A stretch of DNA of 45,160 nt from assembly GCA_001821295.1 (NCBI GenBank), contig MHSK01000032.1, positions 1-45,160 on the forward strand, read 5' to 3'. This document shows positions 1-8,872 of this stretch, in pieces (the first letter of the stretch is position 1; every line of letters starts with the position of its first letter). This stretch comes from Candidatus Taylorbacteria bacterium RIFCSPLOWO2_12_FULL_43_20 (lineage in GTDB: Bacteria > Patescibacteriota > Minisyncoccia > Phycocordibacterales > HO2-43-120). The notes under the pieces were generated by a model. That model saw nothing but the letters and a program-made list of their open reading frames with translations. It had not been told where the DNA came from and did no database searches. Both the position numbers and the translations under genes were made by a program.

Positions 1-222
1 TGAAATTGTAGATTTTTGTACTCCGGCAGTTGATGGATCATGATCATTCTCGGAGCTTACGCTTATCCATCCAACATTATCTGACCACATAAAGCCAGTA
101 AGAGGTGTCCCCGTGCAGGATGATTGCCCCTCTACGCTTTTATTGTTGGTCACTGAGTAGGTACCAACCAGTATCAATGCTGCCGTTACTAATAAAAAAG
201 GGATTTTTTTGATTTTTTTCAT
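1..222 (-). CDS. Exported hypothetical protein, 3' end cut by window edge
   Basis: An open frame runs from ATG at 222 off the left edge: 74 codons with no stop. The N-terminus has a lysine-rich start and a hydrophobic stretch (about residues 7-23), so a signal peptide or membrane anchor is likely. Around residues 43-56 it reads GFMWSDNVGWISVS, a short Trp/Gly motif that I associate from memory with repeat-bearing surface proteins of Patescibacteria ('W S x N V/I G W I S'). Only the N-terminus is present, so length and function cannot be judged. A promoter-like pair lies just upstream (see 231-259), with its -10 only 8 bases from the ATG and no Shine-Dalgarno. Frame and start are fairly sure; function is unknown. 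Confidence 0.6.
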   Translation of the reverse strand, partial: MKKIKKIPFLLVTAALILVGTYSVTNNKSVEGQSSCTGTPLTGFMWSDNVGWISVSSENDHDPSTAGVQKSTIS

Positions 223-230
223 GCACTATA

Positions 231-259
231 ATTTTATAGAATACCGTCCAGTATCGCAA
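231..259 (-). promoter_or_regulatory. Sigma70-like promoter for the leftmost minus-strand gene
   Basis: On the minus strand, TTGCGA (254-259) is followed after 17 bases by TAAAAT (231-236). Only 8 bases separate the -10 box from the ATG at 222, so the transcript would be leaderless or nearly so. Confidence 0.45.
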
Positions 260-301
260 TAGCTACATGTTGATAACTTTAGTGTTTTTTTCGTCATTCC
301 T

Positions 302-310
302 TGCTAGAAT
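302..310 (+). promoter_or_regulatory. Extended -10 promoter for the small membrane protein gene
   Basis: TGCTAGAAT at 302-310 fits an extended -10 (TGN plus TAGAAT). No -35 is evident at the usual distance. Six bases separate it from the ATG at 317, which places the expected transcription start at the start codon, i.e. a leaderless mRNA. This fits the lack of any ribosome binding site. Confidence 0.45.
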
Positions 311-316
311 TTGTTC

Positions 317-619
317 ATGAAATGGAAATCATGGCCATATTGGCTTAGAGGCGGGGTGATTATGGGAGTTTTAACCTTAATCTATATTGTAATAATTTAT
401 GCCTGTGGCTGGATTATAAACAATTTTCTATGTTTAGCTCCACTAATGTTTGGACCAGTATATCCTGTAATTATAATGGATTCTAACTTAGAATTTATAC
501 TTAATAGAAAAATTTCCTTCGAATTTCTACTTATCCTAAGTGTCATATTCTGGCTTATTGTTGGCTCCCTCATAGGTGCCTTAGTTGGTCATATAAAATC
601 TCGAAAAACTCAATCATAA
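317..619 (+). CDS. Small integral membrane protein
   Basis: A 100-residue protein beginning MKWKSWPYWLRGG. The frame could extend to TTG at 311, but ATG 317 fits the extended -10 just upstream. Three hydrophobic stretches are visible: about residues 13-35, a weaker one around 38-53, and 69-91. The C-terminus is short and basic (HIKSRKTQS), so it is probably cytoplasmic. I recognise this only as a type of small hypothetical membrane protein common in Patescibacteria. No catalytic motif is visible. It is divergent from the gene at 1-222, with 94 bases between the starts, and convergent with the gene at 711-3200. Confidence 0.6.
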   Translation: MKWKSWPYWLRGGVIMGVLTLIYIVIIYACGWIINNFLCLAPLMFGPVYPVIIMDSNLEFILNRKISFEFLLILSVIFWLIVGSLIGALVGHIKSRKTQS

Positions 620-642
620 AAAGAGCCCACAATGTGAGCTCT
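618..642 (-). terminator. Intrinsic terminator of the 711-3200 gene
   Basis: Read on the minus strand, AGAGCTCACA pairs with the complementary arm of 622-642 (one G.U pair), and the stem is followed by five T (complement of 618-622). It lies about 70 bases downstream of the minus-strand stop at 711. The + strand direction has no T-run. Confidence 0.7.
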
Positions 643-710
643 GAAGCGCCACTGGTTTAAATACCAGAGCATTGTAGTCGTAAAAAGAACTAATTCGCCC
701 GAGAGCGACG

Positions 711-3200
711 TTACTGACCCATTGCACGGTAGAACATGTAACCATTGGTGTTGCGATCCATGTATCGCATGATACCGTTGGTGTTTACGAAGATTGCCTG
801 GAGTTCCCAATCTATGAGATTCGAGGAGTTCTCAAGAACGTAGTTACCCTCAGGTCCTGTGAGCGTAATTACGACCGTACTTACGTCCTCTTCCTCAATA
901 CTCAGTATGTATGGCTCCCTTGTGCCTGCAAACCCAAGAGAAAGGTTGGTGATAGTTACGCTGGAGCTCGTGTTTGTGTATGTGTCCAGACGGAATCCTA
1001 AAACACCATTCTTCCCTTCAGGAATCTCCAGCGTATGCGCCGTCATCTCCGGCAAAGCGAATCTTTCGTCTATTGAGGCGATTTCATTCGTGCCCCAGTA
1101 AACCGTGAGAAGCCCTTCGGCTCCGCCTTCGCTCGTGAACGCTGACTCAAACGAGATGAAGTTCGCAGTGTTGGTCAATATGACTTCTACAGCGAACCAT
1201 GCTGGTTCAGGTTGTGGTAAAGCGAATTGACGTAGCTGCTGTTCGGGTGAACCAGCTGTACTCAGTGTTACCCAGTTGTCTCCGATGAGCTTAGACCCTT
1301 TGGGACTTTCGATTTTCATCAACGACCTAATGTTTAAGGGGTAGTCAACGATATTACCCTCTTCATACGGAACACACAGTTCCTCTTGTTCGCTGCCCAG
1401 AACTTTCTCACGTCCTGGTGGGTACTGACTTTTCAGCCAATCGATGTTGTCTACATTGTCCATGACAAGGGAAAAACCGAATTCATCGGCTCCCTCCACT
1501 GAGTTGGGTGGTATGGTACTGTAGAAGAACTCATGTGGCCAGCCGTGTGAAGACACATGCTGAAAACATTTTTCCAGACTGAGTCCGCTACTGGTTGAAT
1601 GCAGTACAGGTACCTCCTCCGTAGACGAGTCTAGTCTTGTTACGTCGACGTTGTAGGCATTTTCCAATCTACCTACAGTTCTACCAAATAAATGATCATA
1701 CGTAACAGGATCGCGTGCGAAGAAGTTTATTGCCCAATCGGCATCTTGTCCATATTTTTTTCGGCCTCCATAATGTGAGCCAATGAATGGATCAAGAAAG
1801 ATGCAAAACAGTGTAACTTTTGAATTCAGTGATTTGATCTTTTTGGTCATCGCTTGAATTAATGCCGCCCCAGCACTATGGGCTACCAGAATGATATTTT
1901 TTCTATCTTGTTGAGCAACACAACTACCAAGAAACAACCCATCCTTTTCCGCGTTATCAAGAACATCATCTTTAACTACAGCAGAAAAAGTTGGCAGCCA
2001 CGCTTCCTCTTTCCACCTGTAGGCTTCAACTTGCCAATTACTGAGACCCCTTTCCGAAAGGTTATTTCGCATGGCTTCCGCCATCTCATCTATCCATTTT
2101 GGATCAGGTGGTTCTGTCTGGCCGTCTTCCTTTTTTATAAGCCCGTGCGTGATCACGATTAGTGAATCCGCTCCGTCCTTTTTCTGGAAGGGGCAATCAT
2201 AGCTTTCACGCACCGGCAAAAGCAGGCTGTTAAACCATCCTGAAAGTGATGATGGTAGAACCGTGCGAAAGCCGGCAGTTGTTCCTACATAGTCCGGTCG
2301 TTCGGCCAATAATGATCTTACTGATGTCCTGCACCAGCGAGCACGGTAACGCCAGCCACCTCCACGTAGGACTCTGTCAGTTCCGACATTCGGGCCATTA
2401 GGATTGGAATACGAAGACCAATGATAATACGACGGATCATACCAATCCCAGCACCATTCTCTCACGTTGCCAGCCATGTTAAACAAACCGTAACCATTGG
2501 CATTGAAGTAATCAACGGGACTGGTCCATGAGACCTTACCCCATTCTGAAATATCTTTCATAAAGTCTGGATGATATCCGGACGTGGGCGATATGTCATA
2601 ATCGTAACTCTGCGGATCGGCTCCATAGTTTGCATTCTCATGGCTTATGGTTTGTCCCCACGGAAACCGTTGGTCGATCAAGCCGCCTCTTGCCGCCTTT
2701 TCCCATTCCGCCTCTGTGGGCAGACGATATCCGGAATTCCAATCTACCCAGGATGACTCAATATCAGATTGCCCTCTGCGGTAAACTATAGTTTTTAAGT
2801 CATCTAGATAATATGCTGGTAATTTGCCCTCCTTTTCGGATCGCGCGTTGCACCATTTAACAACGTCATACCAAGTTACGCCATAAACCGGGTGGTCATC
2901 TGCACGGCCGGAGCCAGTATGGTCAAAATTGTAACCATGGAGCAAACCCCACTGATAGACATCGTCCCAAAAGGCCTTGGGTGTTTCTGTCTTGTCCATA
3001 TAGAAGCCGTCAATGTGCACACGATGCACCGGCTGTTCATCATCAAAGCTTTCATTTGCCGCAAGCGGCGCTCCCATAAGGAATTCCCCTGCGGTAATAA
3101 GAACTATATCGGGCGCAGGTGTCGCAGCGTAAGTCAGAGCGGTTTCAGAGCAGAATGCCAAAAAGGCAAACACCAGCAATGAATTCAGTGTTTTCTTCAT
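711..3200 (-). CDS. Secreted FGE/SUMF1-like domain fused to alpha/beta hydrolase
   Basis: 829 residues. Residues 1-26 form a signal peptide. About 30-315 is a formylglycine-generating-enzyme/SUMF1-like domain with the family landmarks: an early GEFLMG, HPVYGVTWYDVVKWCNA, YRLPTEAEWEKAARGG, NMAGNVREWCWDWY, RVLRGGGWRYRARWC and a closing GFR. The cysteine pair of true FGEs is not clearly aligned, so formylglycine formation is unlikely; a binding or other FGE-like role fits better. About 340-600 is an alpha/beta hydrolase: VITHG near its start, nucleophile motif AHSAG (GxSxG variant), a following LDP, and a late SSHGWPHEFF that may give the catalytic His. About 640-760 is beta-rich. The last 60 residues (YVLENSSNLIDWEL...YMFYRAMGQ) resemble a C-terminal module that I associate with exported Verrucomicrobiota proteins. 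Probably acquired horizontally. Substrate unknown. Confidence 0.75.
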   Translation of the reverse strand: MKKTLNSLLVFAFLAFCSETALTYAATPAPDIVLITAGEFLMGAPLAANESFDDEQPVHRVHIDGFYMDKTETPKAFWDDVYQWGLLHGYNFDHTGSGRADDHPVYGVTWYDVVKWCNARSEKEGKLPAYYLDDLKTIVYRRGQSDIESSWVDWNSGYRLPTEAEWEKAARGGLIDQRFPWGQTISHENANYGADPQSYDYDISPTSGYHPDFMKDISEWGKVSWTSPVDYFNANGYGLFNMAGNVREWCWDWYDPSYYHWSSYSNPNGPNVGTDRVLRGGGWRYRARWCRTSVRSLLAERPDYVGTTAGFRTVLPSSLSGWFNSLLLPVRESYDCPFQKKDGADSLIVITHGLIKKEDGQTEPPDPKWIDEMAEAMRNNLSERGLSNWQVEAYRWKEEAWLPTFSAVVKDDVLDNAEKDGLFLGSCVAQQDRKNIILVAHSAGAALIQAMTKKIKSLNSKVTLFCIFLDPFIGSHYGGRKKYGQDADWAINFFARDPVTYDHLFGRTVGRLENAYNVDVTRLDSSTEEVPVLHSTSSGLSLEKCFQHVSSHGWPHEFFYSTIPPNSVEGADEFGFSLVMDNVDNIDWLKSQYPPGREKVLGSEQEELCVPYEEGNIVDYPLNIRSLMKIESPKGSKLIGDNWVTLSTAGSPEQQLRQFALPQPEPAWFAVEVILTNTANFISFESAFTSEGGAEGLLTVYWGTNEIASIDERFALPEMTAHTLEIPEGKNGVLGFRLDTYTNTSSSVTITNLSLGFAGTREPYILSIEEEDVSTVVITLTGPEGNYVLENSSNLIDWELQAIFVNTNGIMRYMDRNTNGYMFYRAMGQ

Positions 3201-3707
3201 AAATTAACAGGGTATGTAGTTTTCAAATTCCGATTACATCACCAGCTCACACGAGCGGATCAGTGTCTAGCTCTACAGTACAACACTTCATATTCGTTTT
3301 CAACCTAATGCGAATATACAACTCCGACGCTTCAGTCGGGGATGGATACGAATAAGGGGGAGGGGGAAGGGACACCCCATCATTAGATAAACACGAAGTA
3401 CGAAATCCGAATTCTAAAGCTTCATTAGCTTCAATAGCTTCATAAGCTTCACTAGCTTGTCAGACACCCCATCGCCTCGCCGCGAGGCTCTTCCCCTCTA
3501 AAGAGGGGAAGAGGAAGAGCGGGATGAAGAAATTTCCAATTACTAATTTCTAATATCTAATGAGAAGAAGAATGGAAAAATCCTCCGGCCAAAGGCCACC
3601 TCCTTTAATAAAGGAGGAGAAAGAGCTGGTTGTGTATTAAACGGCGAACACCCGAACGGCAAACGCCGTTCGGGTGTTGGGTTTCAAAGTGGTCAACATG
3701 TCTAACA
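3201..3707. repeat. Gene-free mosaic repeat spacer
   Basis: 507 bases without a credible gene. 3313-3355 holds a degraded copy of the GACGCTTCGGTCGG palindromic module (intact copies near 31.2, 32.1, 36.1 and 42.3 kb). 3418-3458 is a tandem array of a 9-base unit (AGCTTCATT and variants, 4.6 copies). 3465-3515 carries the module CCCCATCGCCTCG...CCCCTCTAAAGAGGGG, shared with 15.6, 24.6 and 42.2 kb. About 3528-3560 has the reiterated AATTTCCAATTACTAATTTC motif. The dnaJ 3' hairpin follows at 3647-3678. Confidence 0.7.
3647..3678 (-). terminator. Strong hairpin downstream of dnaJ
   Basis: A perfect 14-bp stem (3647-3660 with 3665-3678) with a 4-base loop, built around CACCCGAACGGC. It starts 30 bases past the dnaJ stop. 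The following minus-strand sequence (TTCGCCGTTTAA) has only a poor T-run, so it may act as a terminator, as 3'-end protection, or be another palindromic repeat. Confidence 0.5.
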
Positions 3708-4808
3708 TTAATATCCCTCCTTTCTTAGGTTCTCAACGATACGACGTCCTTCTTTGGATAATTTCCTAGGAATATCAACATTGACGCGAAGAAGAATATC
3801 GCCTCGCTTTCCACTACCCACCGGCACGCCGCGACCTCTTACTCTGAGTATTTCGCCATGAGTTATTCCTGCCGGAATTTGAATGGTTGTATCTCCATCA
3901 AGAGAATGCAGTGTATAATCAGACCCCAAGAGAACGTCCGTGAGCTTGACGCGTATATCCGCGACAAGATTATTACCCTCTTTTCTGAACAGATCATGGC
4001 GTCTCACATGTATCCTAACGTAAAGATCGCCGACTCCGGCTCCCTCCACCGCTTCGCCTTTTCCGCTTACGCGAAGCATTTCTTCATCATCAATTCCGGA
4101 CGGAATATTGATGCTAATTTCCTCCGTTTTTTTCAGTATTCCCGCTCCGCCGCAAACCCCGCATTTATCTTTAGGAATAGCGCCGCGCCCAGCGCACGTA
4201 TCGCAGATTCTAACAGAAGAGTAACTGCCGAGAAACGATCTGCGTGTTTCTCGTATTTTGCCTTTACCTTTACAAGTCGGACAAGTGTCCATCTTGGTTC
4301 CTGGCTCCCCTCCACTCCCACCGCAGTGATCACATACAGAGGTCTTATGCAGTCTGATTGATTTTTCAGCGCCAAACACGGACTCAGAGAATGAAAGATG
4401 CAAATCTACAGAGATGTCTCTTCCTTTTTTCTGCTGTCGTCTGTTTCCGCCGCCAAAAAAATCTCCGAATATATCGCCGAGGTCCAAGTCTTCCCACTGT
4501 CCACCGGAAGAATAGCCGCCACCTTGTCTGGCAAAACCGGAAAAATCAAAACCACCAAAACCTTCGCCCGAGTTCGCACCGCCTTGACCGGCGCCGGCCG
4601 TTCCGAACATATCATACTGCTTTCTTTTTTCATCGTCGCTGAGCACGGAATACGCTTCACTCGCCTCCTTGAATTTCTGAGACGCGGTATTGTCTTCCTT
4701 ATTTTTATCAGGGTGGTATTGATGCGCGAGTTTTCGGAACGCTTTCTTTATTTCGTCTTTGCTCGCGCCTCTTTCTACCCCTAATATTTTGTAATAGTCT
4801 TTGGACAT
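3708..4808 (-). CDS. dnaJ: Chaperone protein DnaJ (Hsp40)
   Basis: 366 residues, a full type I DnaJ. Residues 1-70 are the J domain with the HPD motif (HQYHPDKN) that stimulates DnaK ATPase. About 75-125 is a Gly/Phe-rich linker. About 140-215 has four zinc-binding repeats: [32 protein letters not shown]. Then come the two C-terminal substrate-binding domains. It delivers unfolded clients to DnaK in the cytoplasm. It lies downstream of dnaK on the same strand, separated by a MITE-like palindromic element (4820-4955). No CIRCE operator was found. No Shine-Dalgarno precedes the ATG, as for most core genes here. Confidence 0.97.
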   Translation of the reverse strand: MSKDYYKILGVERGASKDEIKKAFRKLAHQYHPDKNKEDNTASQKFKEASEAYSVLSDDEKRKQYDMFGTAGAGQGGANSGEGFGGFDFSGFARQGGGYSSGGQWEDLDLGDIFGDFFGGGNRRQQKKGRDISVDLHLSFSESVFGAEKSIRLHKTSVCDHCGGSGGEPGTKMDTCPTCKGKGKIRETRRSFLGSYSSVRICDTCAGRGAIPKDKCGVCGGAGILKKTEEISINIPSGIDDEEMLRVSGKGEAVEGAGVGDLYVRIHVRRHDLFRKEGNNLVADIRVKLTDVLLGSDYTLHSLDGDTTIQIPAGITHGEILRVRGRGVPVGSGKRGDILLRVNVDIPRKLSKEGRRIVENLRKEGY

Positions 4809-4819
4809 AGTTTTGCAGC

Positions 4820-4955
4820 TTAGGACTTACGTGTTTGATGTCATTCCCGCGAAGGCGGGAATCCAGGGTTTTATCTGCATACTCTGGATTCCCGCCTTCG
4901 CGGGAATGACGGATAGAGAATGGTTGGAAAAAACTAGAAATGCGTAAGCCCTATA
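4820..4955. mobile_element. MITE-like element, TIR type 1, copy A
   Basis: A non-coding palindromic element. The outer inverted ends are TTAGGACTTACG (left) and CGTAAGCCCTATA (right). Inside is a perfect 27-bp inverted pair (4840-4866 and 4884-4910) with the core GTCATTCCCGCGAAGGCGGG. It fills the dnaK-dnaJ gap. The same ends recur near 30.9, 31.0 and 34.7 kb, with single ends near 7.57 and 23.6 kb. Confidence 0.75.
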
Positions 4956-5006
4956 GCTTTTAGCTTGGGGAAAGACACTCCATCATCCGACATGCGGCTG
5001 TATGCA

Positions 5007-6929
5007 CTAATTGTCTTTTTTATCGTCGTTATTTTCTTCCTTAATCTCGGCGTCACGCACATTTCCTTCCTTTCCTTCCTCCTGCTGAGTTTCAGCGCCG
5101 GCGGTATTCTCACCCGCGGATGCCTGCGATTGTTTGGCGATATGCTCCCCTATCTTAGATAGCTCCGCTGACAAACTGTCCAACGCGGTTTTAATTGCGG
5201 CATTGTCCTGTCCATCTTTGGCTTTCTTCAGTTCTTCAATCTTGTCTTCCACGCTTTTTTTCACCTCCGCAGGCACTTTATCGCCAGCGTCTTTAAGAGA
5301 TTTCTCGGCAGTGTATATGAGCTGTTCAGCCATATTCTTTTGTTCAATTGTCTCTTTCTTCTTCTTGTCTTCCTCTTCATGAGCGGTTGCCTCTTGCTTC
5401 ATCTTTTCAACCTCATCCTTGGACAAACCGGAGCTCGCCGTAATTTTTATGGAATTAGCTTTACCGGTAGCTTTGTCTTTTGCCGTTACGTTCAAAATAC
5501 CATTAGCGTCCACATCAAATGATACTTCTACTTGGGGCAACCCTCTCAGTGACGGTGGAATTCCATCCAGAATGAATCGTCCCAGCGATTTATTATCTGT
5601 CGCCATTGCCCTCTCCCCTTGTACGATATGGATTTCCACAGATGTTTGATTATCAGCGGCTGTTGAGAAAACCTGCGTTCTCTGCGTGGGAATTGTCGTG
5701 TTTTTTTCAATTAATTTTGTGGCAACACCTCCCAAAGTCTCAATGCCGAGTGACAGTGGAATCACGTCAAGAAGTAATACATCTTTAACGTCTCCTGCCA
5801 GTATCCCACCTTGTATAGCGGCTCCAATGGCCACAACTTCATCCGGATTAACGCCCATGTGTGGCTCCTTCCCGAATATATCTTTTACAGCTTTCTGAAT
5901 GCTGGGCATTCTAGTCTGACCTCCAACCATTATAACTTCATTGATATCGGCAACCTTGAAAGGCGAGGCGTCTAAAGCTCTTTTGGTTATCGTAACAGCT
6001 CTGTCTATAAACTCCCTCGCAAGCTCTTCCAATGTTGCTCTCGTCATAGTGATTAAAAGATGCTTTGGCCCTTCGGCGCCTGAAGTTATAAACGGAATGT
6101 TTATATCCGTCTGAGTCGCTGTAGAAAGCTCTATTTTTGCTTTCTCAGCAGCTTCGTCAAGGCGCTGTAAAGCCAGCGGATCATTTCTCAAATCAATGCC
6201 ATTTTCTTTCTTGAATTCGTCAGCTAACCAATTGACAATCTTATGATCAATGTCGCGTCCGCCAAGGTGAGAGTCTCCGTCCGTTGATTTGACTTCAATC
6301 ACGTCATCGCCGACTTCCAAAATTGAAATGTCAAACGTTCCGCCTCCAAAGTCAAAGACTGCTATTTTTTCATCCTTTTTTTTGTTGAAACCGTACGCGA
6401 GAGCGGCGGCGGTTGGCTCATTGATTATTCTTTTTACGTCTAGTCCGGCGATCTGGCCGGCATCCTTGGTGGCTTGTCTCTGGCTATCGTTGAAATAAGC
6501 GGGTACCGTAATCACGGCTTCGTTTATTTTTTCGCCCAAGCGCGCTTCCGCGTCTTGTTTCAATTTCTGGAGTATCATTGCGGATATTTCCTCCGGGCGA
6601 TGCCATTTATCGGACATTTTGACCTCCACGCCGCCGTTTGAGCCCTTTCGCGTTTCAAACGGCACATTCTTAGCATCTTTCTGGACGCCTTGTTCTTCGA
6701 AAGTGTGTCCGATAAATCTCTTGATTTGAAATACTGTATTTTTCGGATTTGTCACTGCCTGCCTTTTAGCAAGTAAGCCGACTAGCCGCTCCCCTGTTTT
6801 AGATATGGCGACAATGGAAGGTGTCGTTCTCTGTCCTTCGGAATTTTCAAGCACACGAGGACTCCCCGCTTCCATCACAGCCACAGCGGAAAAGGTTGTT
6901 CCCAGGTCTATTCCTATTATTTTTGACAT
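5007..6929 (-). CDS. dnaK: Chaperone protein DnaK (Hsp70)
   Basis: 640 residues, standard length. The N-terminal ATPase domain (about 1-380) starts with [14 protein letters not shown] and has the second phosphate loop [13 protein letters not shown] and the [12 protein letters not shown] motif. The hydrophobic linker [13 protein letters not shown] joins it to the substrate-binding domain (about 390-505, with the N-terminal GIETLGG) and a helical lid. The tail is acidic and low-complexity ([10 protein letters not shown]). It folds client proteins with DnaJ and the exchange factor GrpE, both encoded nearby on the same strand. The dnaK-grpE gap contains a small ORF and two palindromic elements, so a shared transcript is possible but interrupted by hairpins. 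Confidence 0.98.
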   Translation of the reverse strand: MSKIIGIDLGTTFSAVAVMEAGSPRVLENSEGQRTTPSIVAISKTGERLVGLLAKRQAVTNPKNTVFQIKRFIGHTFEEQGVQKDAKNVPFETRKGSNGGVEVKMSDKWHRPEEISAMILQKLKQDAEARLGEKINEAVITVPAYFNDSQRQATKDAGQIAGLDVKRIINEPTAAALAYGFNKKKDEKIAVFDFGGGTFDISILEVGDDVIEVKSTDGDSHLGGRDIDHKIVNWLADEFKKENGIDLRNDPLALQRLDEAAEKAKIELSTATQTDINIPFITSGAEGPKHLLITMTRATLEELAREFIDRAVTITKRALDASPFKVADINEVIMVGGQTRMPSIQKAVKDIFGKEPHMGVNPDEVVAIGAAIQGGILAGDVKDVLLLDVIPLSLGIETLGGVATKLIEKNTTIPTQRTQVFSTAADNQTSVEIHIVQGERAMATDNKSLGRFILDGIPPSLRGLPQVEVSFDVDANGILNVTAKDKATGKANSIKITASSGLSKDEVEKMKQEATAHEEEDKKKKETIEQKNMAEQLIYTAEKSLKDAGDKVPAEVKKSVEDKIEELKKAKDGQDNAAIKTALDSLSAELSKIGEHIAKQSQASAGENTAGAETQQEEGKEGNVRDAEIKEENNDDKKDN

Positions 6930-7035
6930 AGTAATGTAATGTTGTTTAATTGCTAATTTTAACCAATAGATTCAAAACTACTTTGTAAATTAGTAGCTGC
7001 TCAAAACCCTGAGTGGTGTCATTCCGAGCTCTTTT

Positions 7036-7112
7036 GTCATTCCCGCGTAGGCGGGAATCCAGGCCGGGCAGTGATCCTTTATCTTCTGGATCCCCGCATT
7101 CGCGAGGATGAC
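7036..7112. repeat. Degenerate MITE-core palindrome, copy B
   Basis: The left arm matches the core GTCATTCCCGCG..GCGGGAATCCAG; the right arm has decayed (CTGGATCCCCGCATTCGCGAGGATGAC, several mismatches). Neither TIR type is clear around it. An apparent ORF at 6946-7182 on the minus strand is only a translation of this repeat. Confidence 0.6.
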
Positions 7113-7188
7113 AGAGGGGATAAGGACGAAGTGTTAAGCCGTTACTCGACCTTGTGAGCAGTATTGCGTCAGAGCGCAACATTAAAAA

Positions 7189-7476
7189 CTAGCCCTTAGA
7201 AGGCGCTCTTGTCATTTGAGACACAAAAAAATCAAGTGAAATATATGGAGAAACAATCGCGTCGGAATGCGGTATTTTCCGGCAAACTCCGCACTCTAAC
7301 TTATGCGATTCATTTAGCAAGCATACGTCATGTTGTCCGGTCTGAATTTCACGAGTACTTATGAGCTTGACGAAATAACTGCCGTGGATTCGAGCAACTA
7401 CGAAAACAGCAATGATAGGTTTGCCATCCGGTCCATCCATCACCCTCGCTACTATTCTTTTTTTGGGGATTTCCAT
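7189..7476 (-). CDS. Small hypothetical protein between grpE and dnaK
   Basis: 95 residues from ATG 7476 (MEIPKKRIVARVMDGPDGKP). The open frame reaches 7497, but those first codons lie in the edge of a palindromic repeat, so 7482 or 7476 is likelier. It has a beta-rich start and four cysteines, including CGVC in the second half (ECGVCRKIPHSD). The CxxC could bind zinc, but no second pair is obvious. No signal peptide or membrane segment. I do not recognise the family. It may be a real small gene, given sensible residue composition through the whole frame; its expression is uncertain. Confidence 0.5.
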   Translation of the reverse strand: MEIPKKRIVARVMDGPDGKPIIAVFVVARIHGSYFVKLISTREIQTGQHDVCLLNESHKLECGVCRKIPHSDAIVSPYISLDFFVSQMTRAPSKG

Positions 7477-7492
7477 TAACATATCTGTATCT

Positions 7493-7584
7493 GTCATTCC
7501 CGCGAAAGCGGGAATCTAGGGTCTTATCCGTATACTCTGGATTCCCGCCTTCGCGGGAATGACACCAAATGCGTAAGTTCTATA
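7493..7584. mobile_element. MITE-like element, copy C (one TIR1 end)
   Basis: The palindromic core GTCATTCCCGCGAAAGCGGG at 7493 has its inverted partner ending at 7563, followed by a right terminal ATGCGTAAGTTCTATA (type 1). The left type-1 end is missing. It sits between the small ORF at 7189 and the grpE stop. Confidence 0.65.
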
Positions 7585-7595
7585 TTATATCAAAT

Positions 7596-8201
7596 TTAAT
7601 CATTTTCACCATATTTTCCAACAACGACATTAGCGGCTCGCACAATCTTACCGTTCAAAAGGTACCCTTTCTGTACTATTTCAACGACTTTATGATCCAG
7701 CGCTTGATCTTGAACCGCGACATTTCCTACGGCGGTGTGCAGTCTGGGATCAAAGTCGTCACCTTTTTTCGGAGTGGACTGTTCCATACCGTGTTGAGAT
7801 AAGATTCCAGCCAATTGTGAATATATATATTCCACCCCTTTTCTCCACTCTTCTGAGACCTTTTCCCACTGTTCTTTGTTGTTCATCGCCATCTCAAAGC
7901 TGTCCAATACAGGCAAAATATCTCCGAGCACGGCCTCTTTGGCGTATGTGAGAAATTCCTTTTGTGATTCCTCGGTTTGTTTCTTAAAATTCAAAAAATC
8001 GGCCGTTGTCCTCTGCCATCCGTCCAAATTTTTTTGTTTCTCCAGGGCGCACTCACGAAGTTTGTCTTTCAGTTTTTTTATTGTTTCCGCCGCGTTCTCT
8101 TCAGCAACCACGGAATCGTCAAGCGTATCATCTTTTTCTATGACAACATCATGATCACCGGAATCGTTTTCTTTTATATTATTGTTCTCTTCGTCATTCA
8201 T
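7596..8201 (-). CDS. grpE: Nucleotide exchange factor GrpE
   Basis: 201 residues from ATG 8201 (MNDEENNN). The frame can extend to TTG 8213 but the ATG is preferred. An acidic disordered N-terminus is followed by a long coiled coil (about 40-85) and the GrpE four-helix and beta-wing part, with family-typical blocks such as VLPVLDSFEMAM and the closing KGYLLNGKIVRAANVVVG. It releases ADP from DnaK and resets the chaperone cycle. On the same strand as dnaK and dnaJ, upstream of both. No Shine-Dalgarno is visible. Confidence 0.95.
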   Translation of the reverse strand: MNDEENNNIKENDSGDHDVVIEKDDTLDDSVVAEENAAETIKKLKDKLRECALEKQKNLDGWQRTTADFLNFKKQTEESQKEFLTYAKEAVLGDILPVLDSFEMAMNNKEQWEKVSEEWRKGVEYIYSQLAGILSQHGMEQSTPKKGDDFDPRLHTAVGNVAVQDQALDHKVVEIVQKGYLLNGKIVRAANVVVGKYGEND

Positions 8202-8254
8202 ATTTTTAAACAAATATTAACCTAGTGAAGATTCTTTCCATTACAGTGGGGACA

Positions 8255-8394
8255 TTAACCGCCTACACCCTGATAGGTGTCATTCCCGCGAAAGCGGGAA
8301 TCTAGACAGTGTTTAAATCTGGATTCCCGCTTTCGCGGGAATGACAGATAAAAAAATTACAGTTAGCAGATCACACGGCCATATGAACCATTAC
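8255..8394. mobile_element. MITE-like element, TIR type 2, copy D
   Basis: It begins with TAACCGCCTACACCCTG (type-2 end), then the core palindrome GTCATTCCCGCGAAAGCGGG and its inverted partner (8278-8345), then a tail TTACAGTTAGCAGATCACACGG and a degraded right end GAACCATTAC. It shares the core, but not the ends, with the type-1 elements. It fills the rpsI-grpE gap. Confidence 0.65.
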
Positions 8395-8451
8395 TGTGAA
8401 TTATTTCTTATGCAGAATACAAGTTCACGTAAACAGGTCGAAATAATTCAT

Positions 8452-8871
8452 CTAGCGCTTTGACCACTGTGGAGCTTTTCTCGCCTTCTTTAGTCCGAAC
8501 TTACGTCTCTCTTTCATTCTTGGGTCACGCGTCAAAAATCCGGCTTTCTTGAGTTTTTTTCGAAGTTCCACGTCGTGCAAAATAAGTGTTCTTGAAATGC
8601 CGTGTCTGAACGCCTCTGCCTGAGAGTGAATTCCTCCTCCCTTTATTTTAGCTGTTATTCGGTATTTTATGGATATTTTTGACTTAGTCAAAGGATCCAT
8701 GACTATTCTTTGCAGTTCTTCAGTCGGAAAATATGTGGCTAAATCCTTGTCATTGACCGCGAAACCCGTCTTGTCACTTTCAACAAAAAGGCGCACTCTC
8801 GCTATGGATGTTTTTCTACGCCCGACCGCCTGTATATATTTTTCGCTGTTGACTTTTTTTTCAACTTTCAT
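8452..8871 (-). CDS. rpsI: 30S ribosomal protein uS9
   Basis: 139 residues. Family blocks are clear: AVGRRKTSIARVRL near the N-terminus, IKGGGIHSQAEAFRHGISR in the middle, and the conserved tail FGLKKARKAPQWSKR that reaches the P-site tRNA. It lies 1 base after rplM, the usual L13-S9 pair, so the two are cotranscribed and probably translationally coupled. Confidence 0.97.
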   Translation of the reverse strand: MKVEKKVNSEKYIQAVGRRKTSIARVRLFVESDKTGFAVNDKDLATYFPTEELQRIVMDPLTKSKISIKYRITAKIKGGGIHSQAEAFRHGISRTLILHDVELRKKLKKAGFLTRDPRMKERRKFGLKKARKAPQWSKR

Positions 8872-8872
8872 T

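Noticed and set aside
6946-7182. Minus-strand ORF of 78 codons
   Set aside because: Most of it is the translation of the degenerate CATTCCCGCG palindrome (residues such as CHPRECGDP and LDSRLRGND), which occurs in any frame of this repeat.
3700-8400. CIRCE/HrcA operator near dnaK, grpE or dnaJ
   Set aside because: No TTAGCACTC...GAGTGCTAA inverted repeat was found upstream of these genes.
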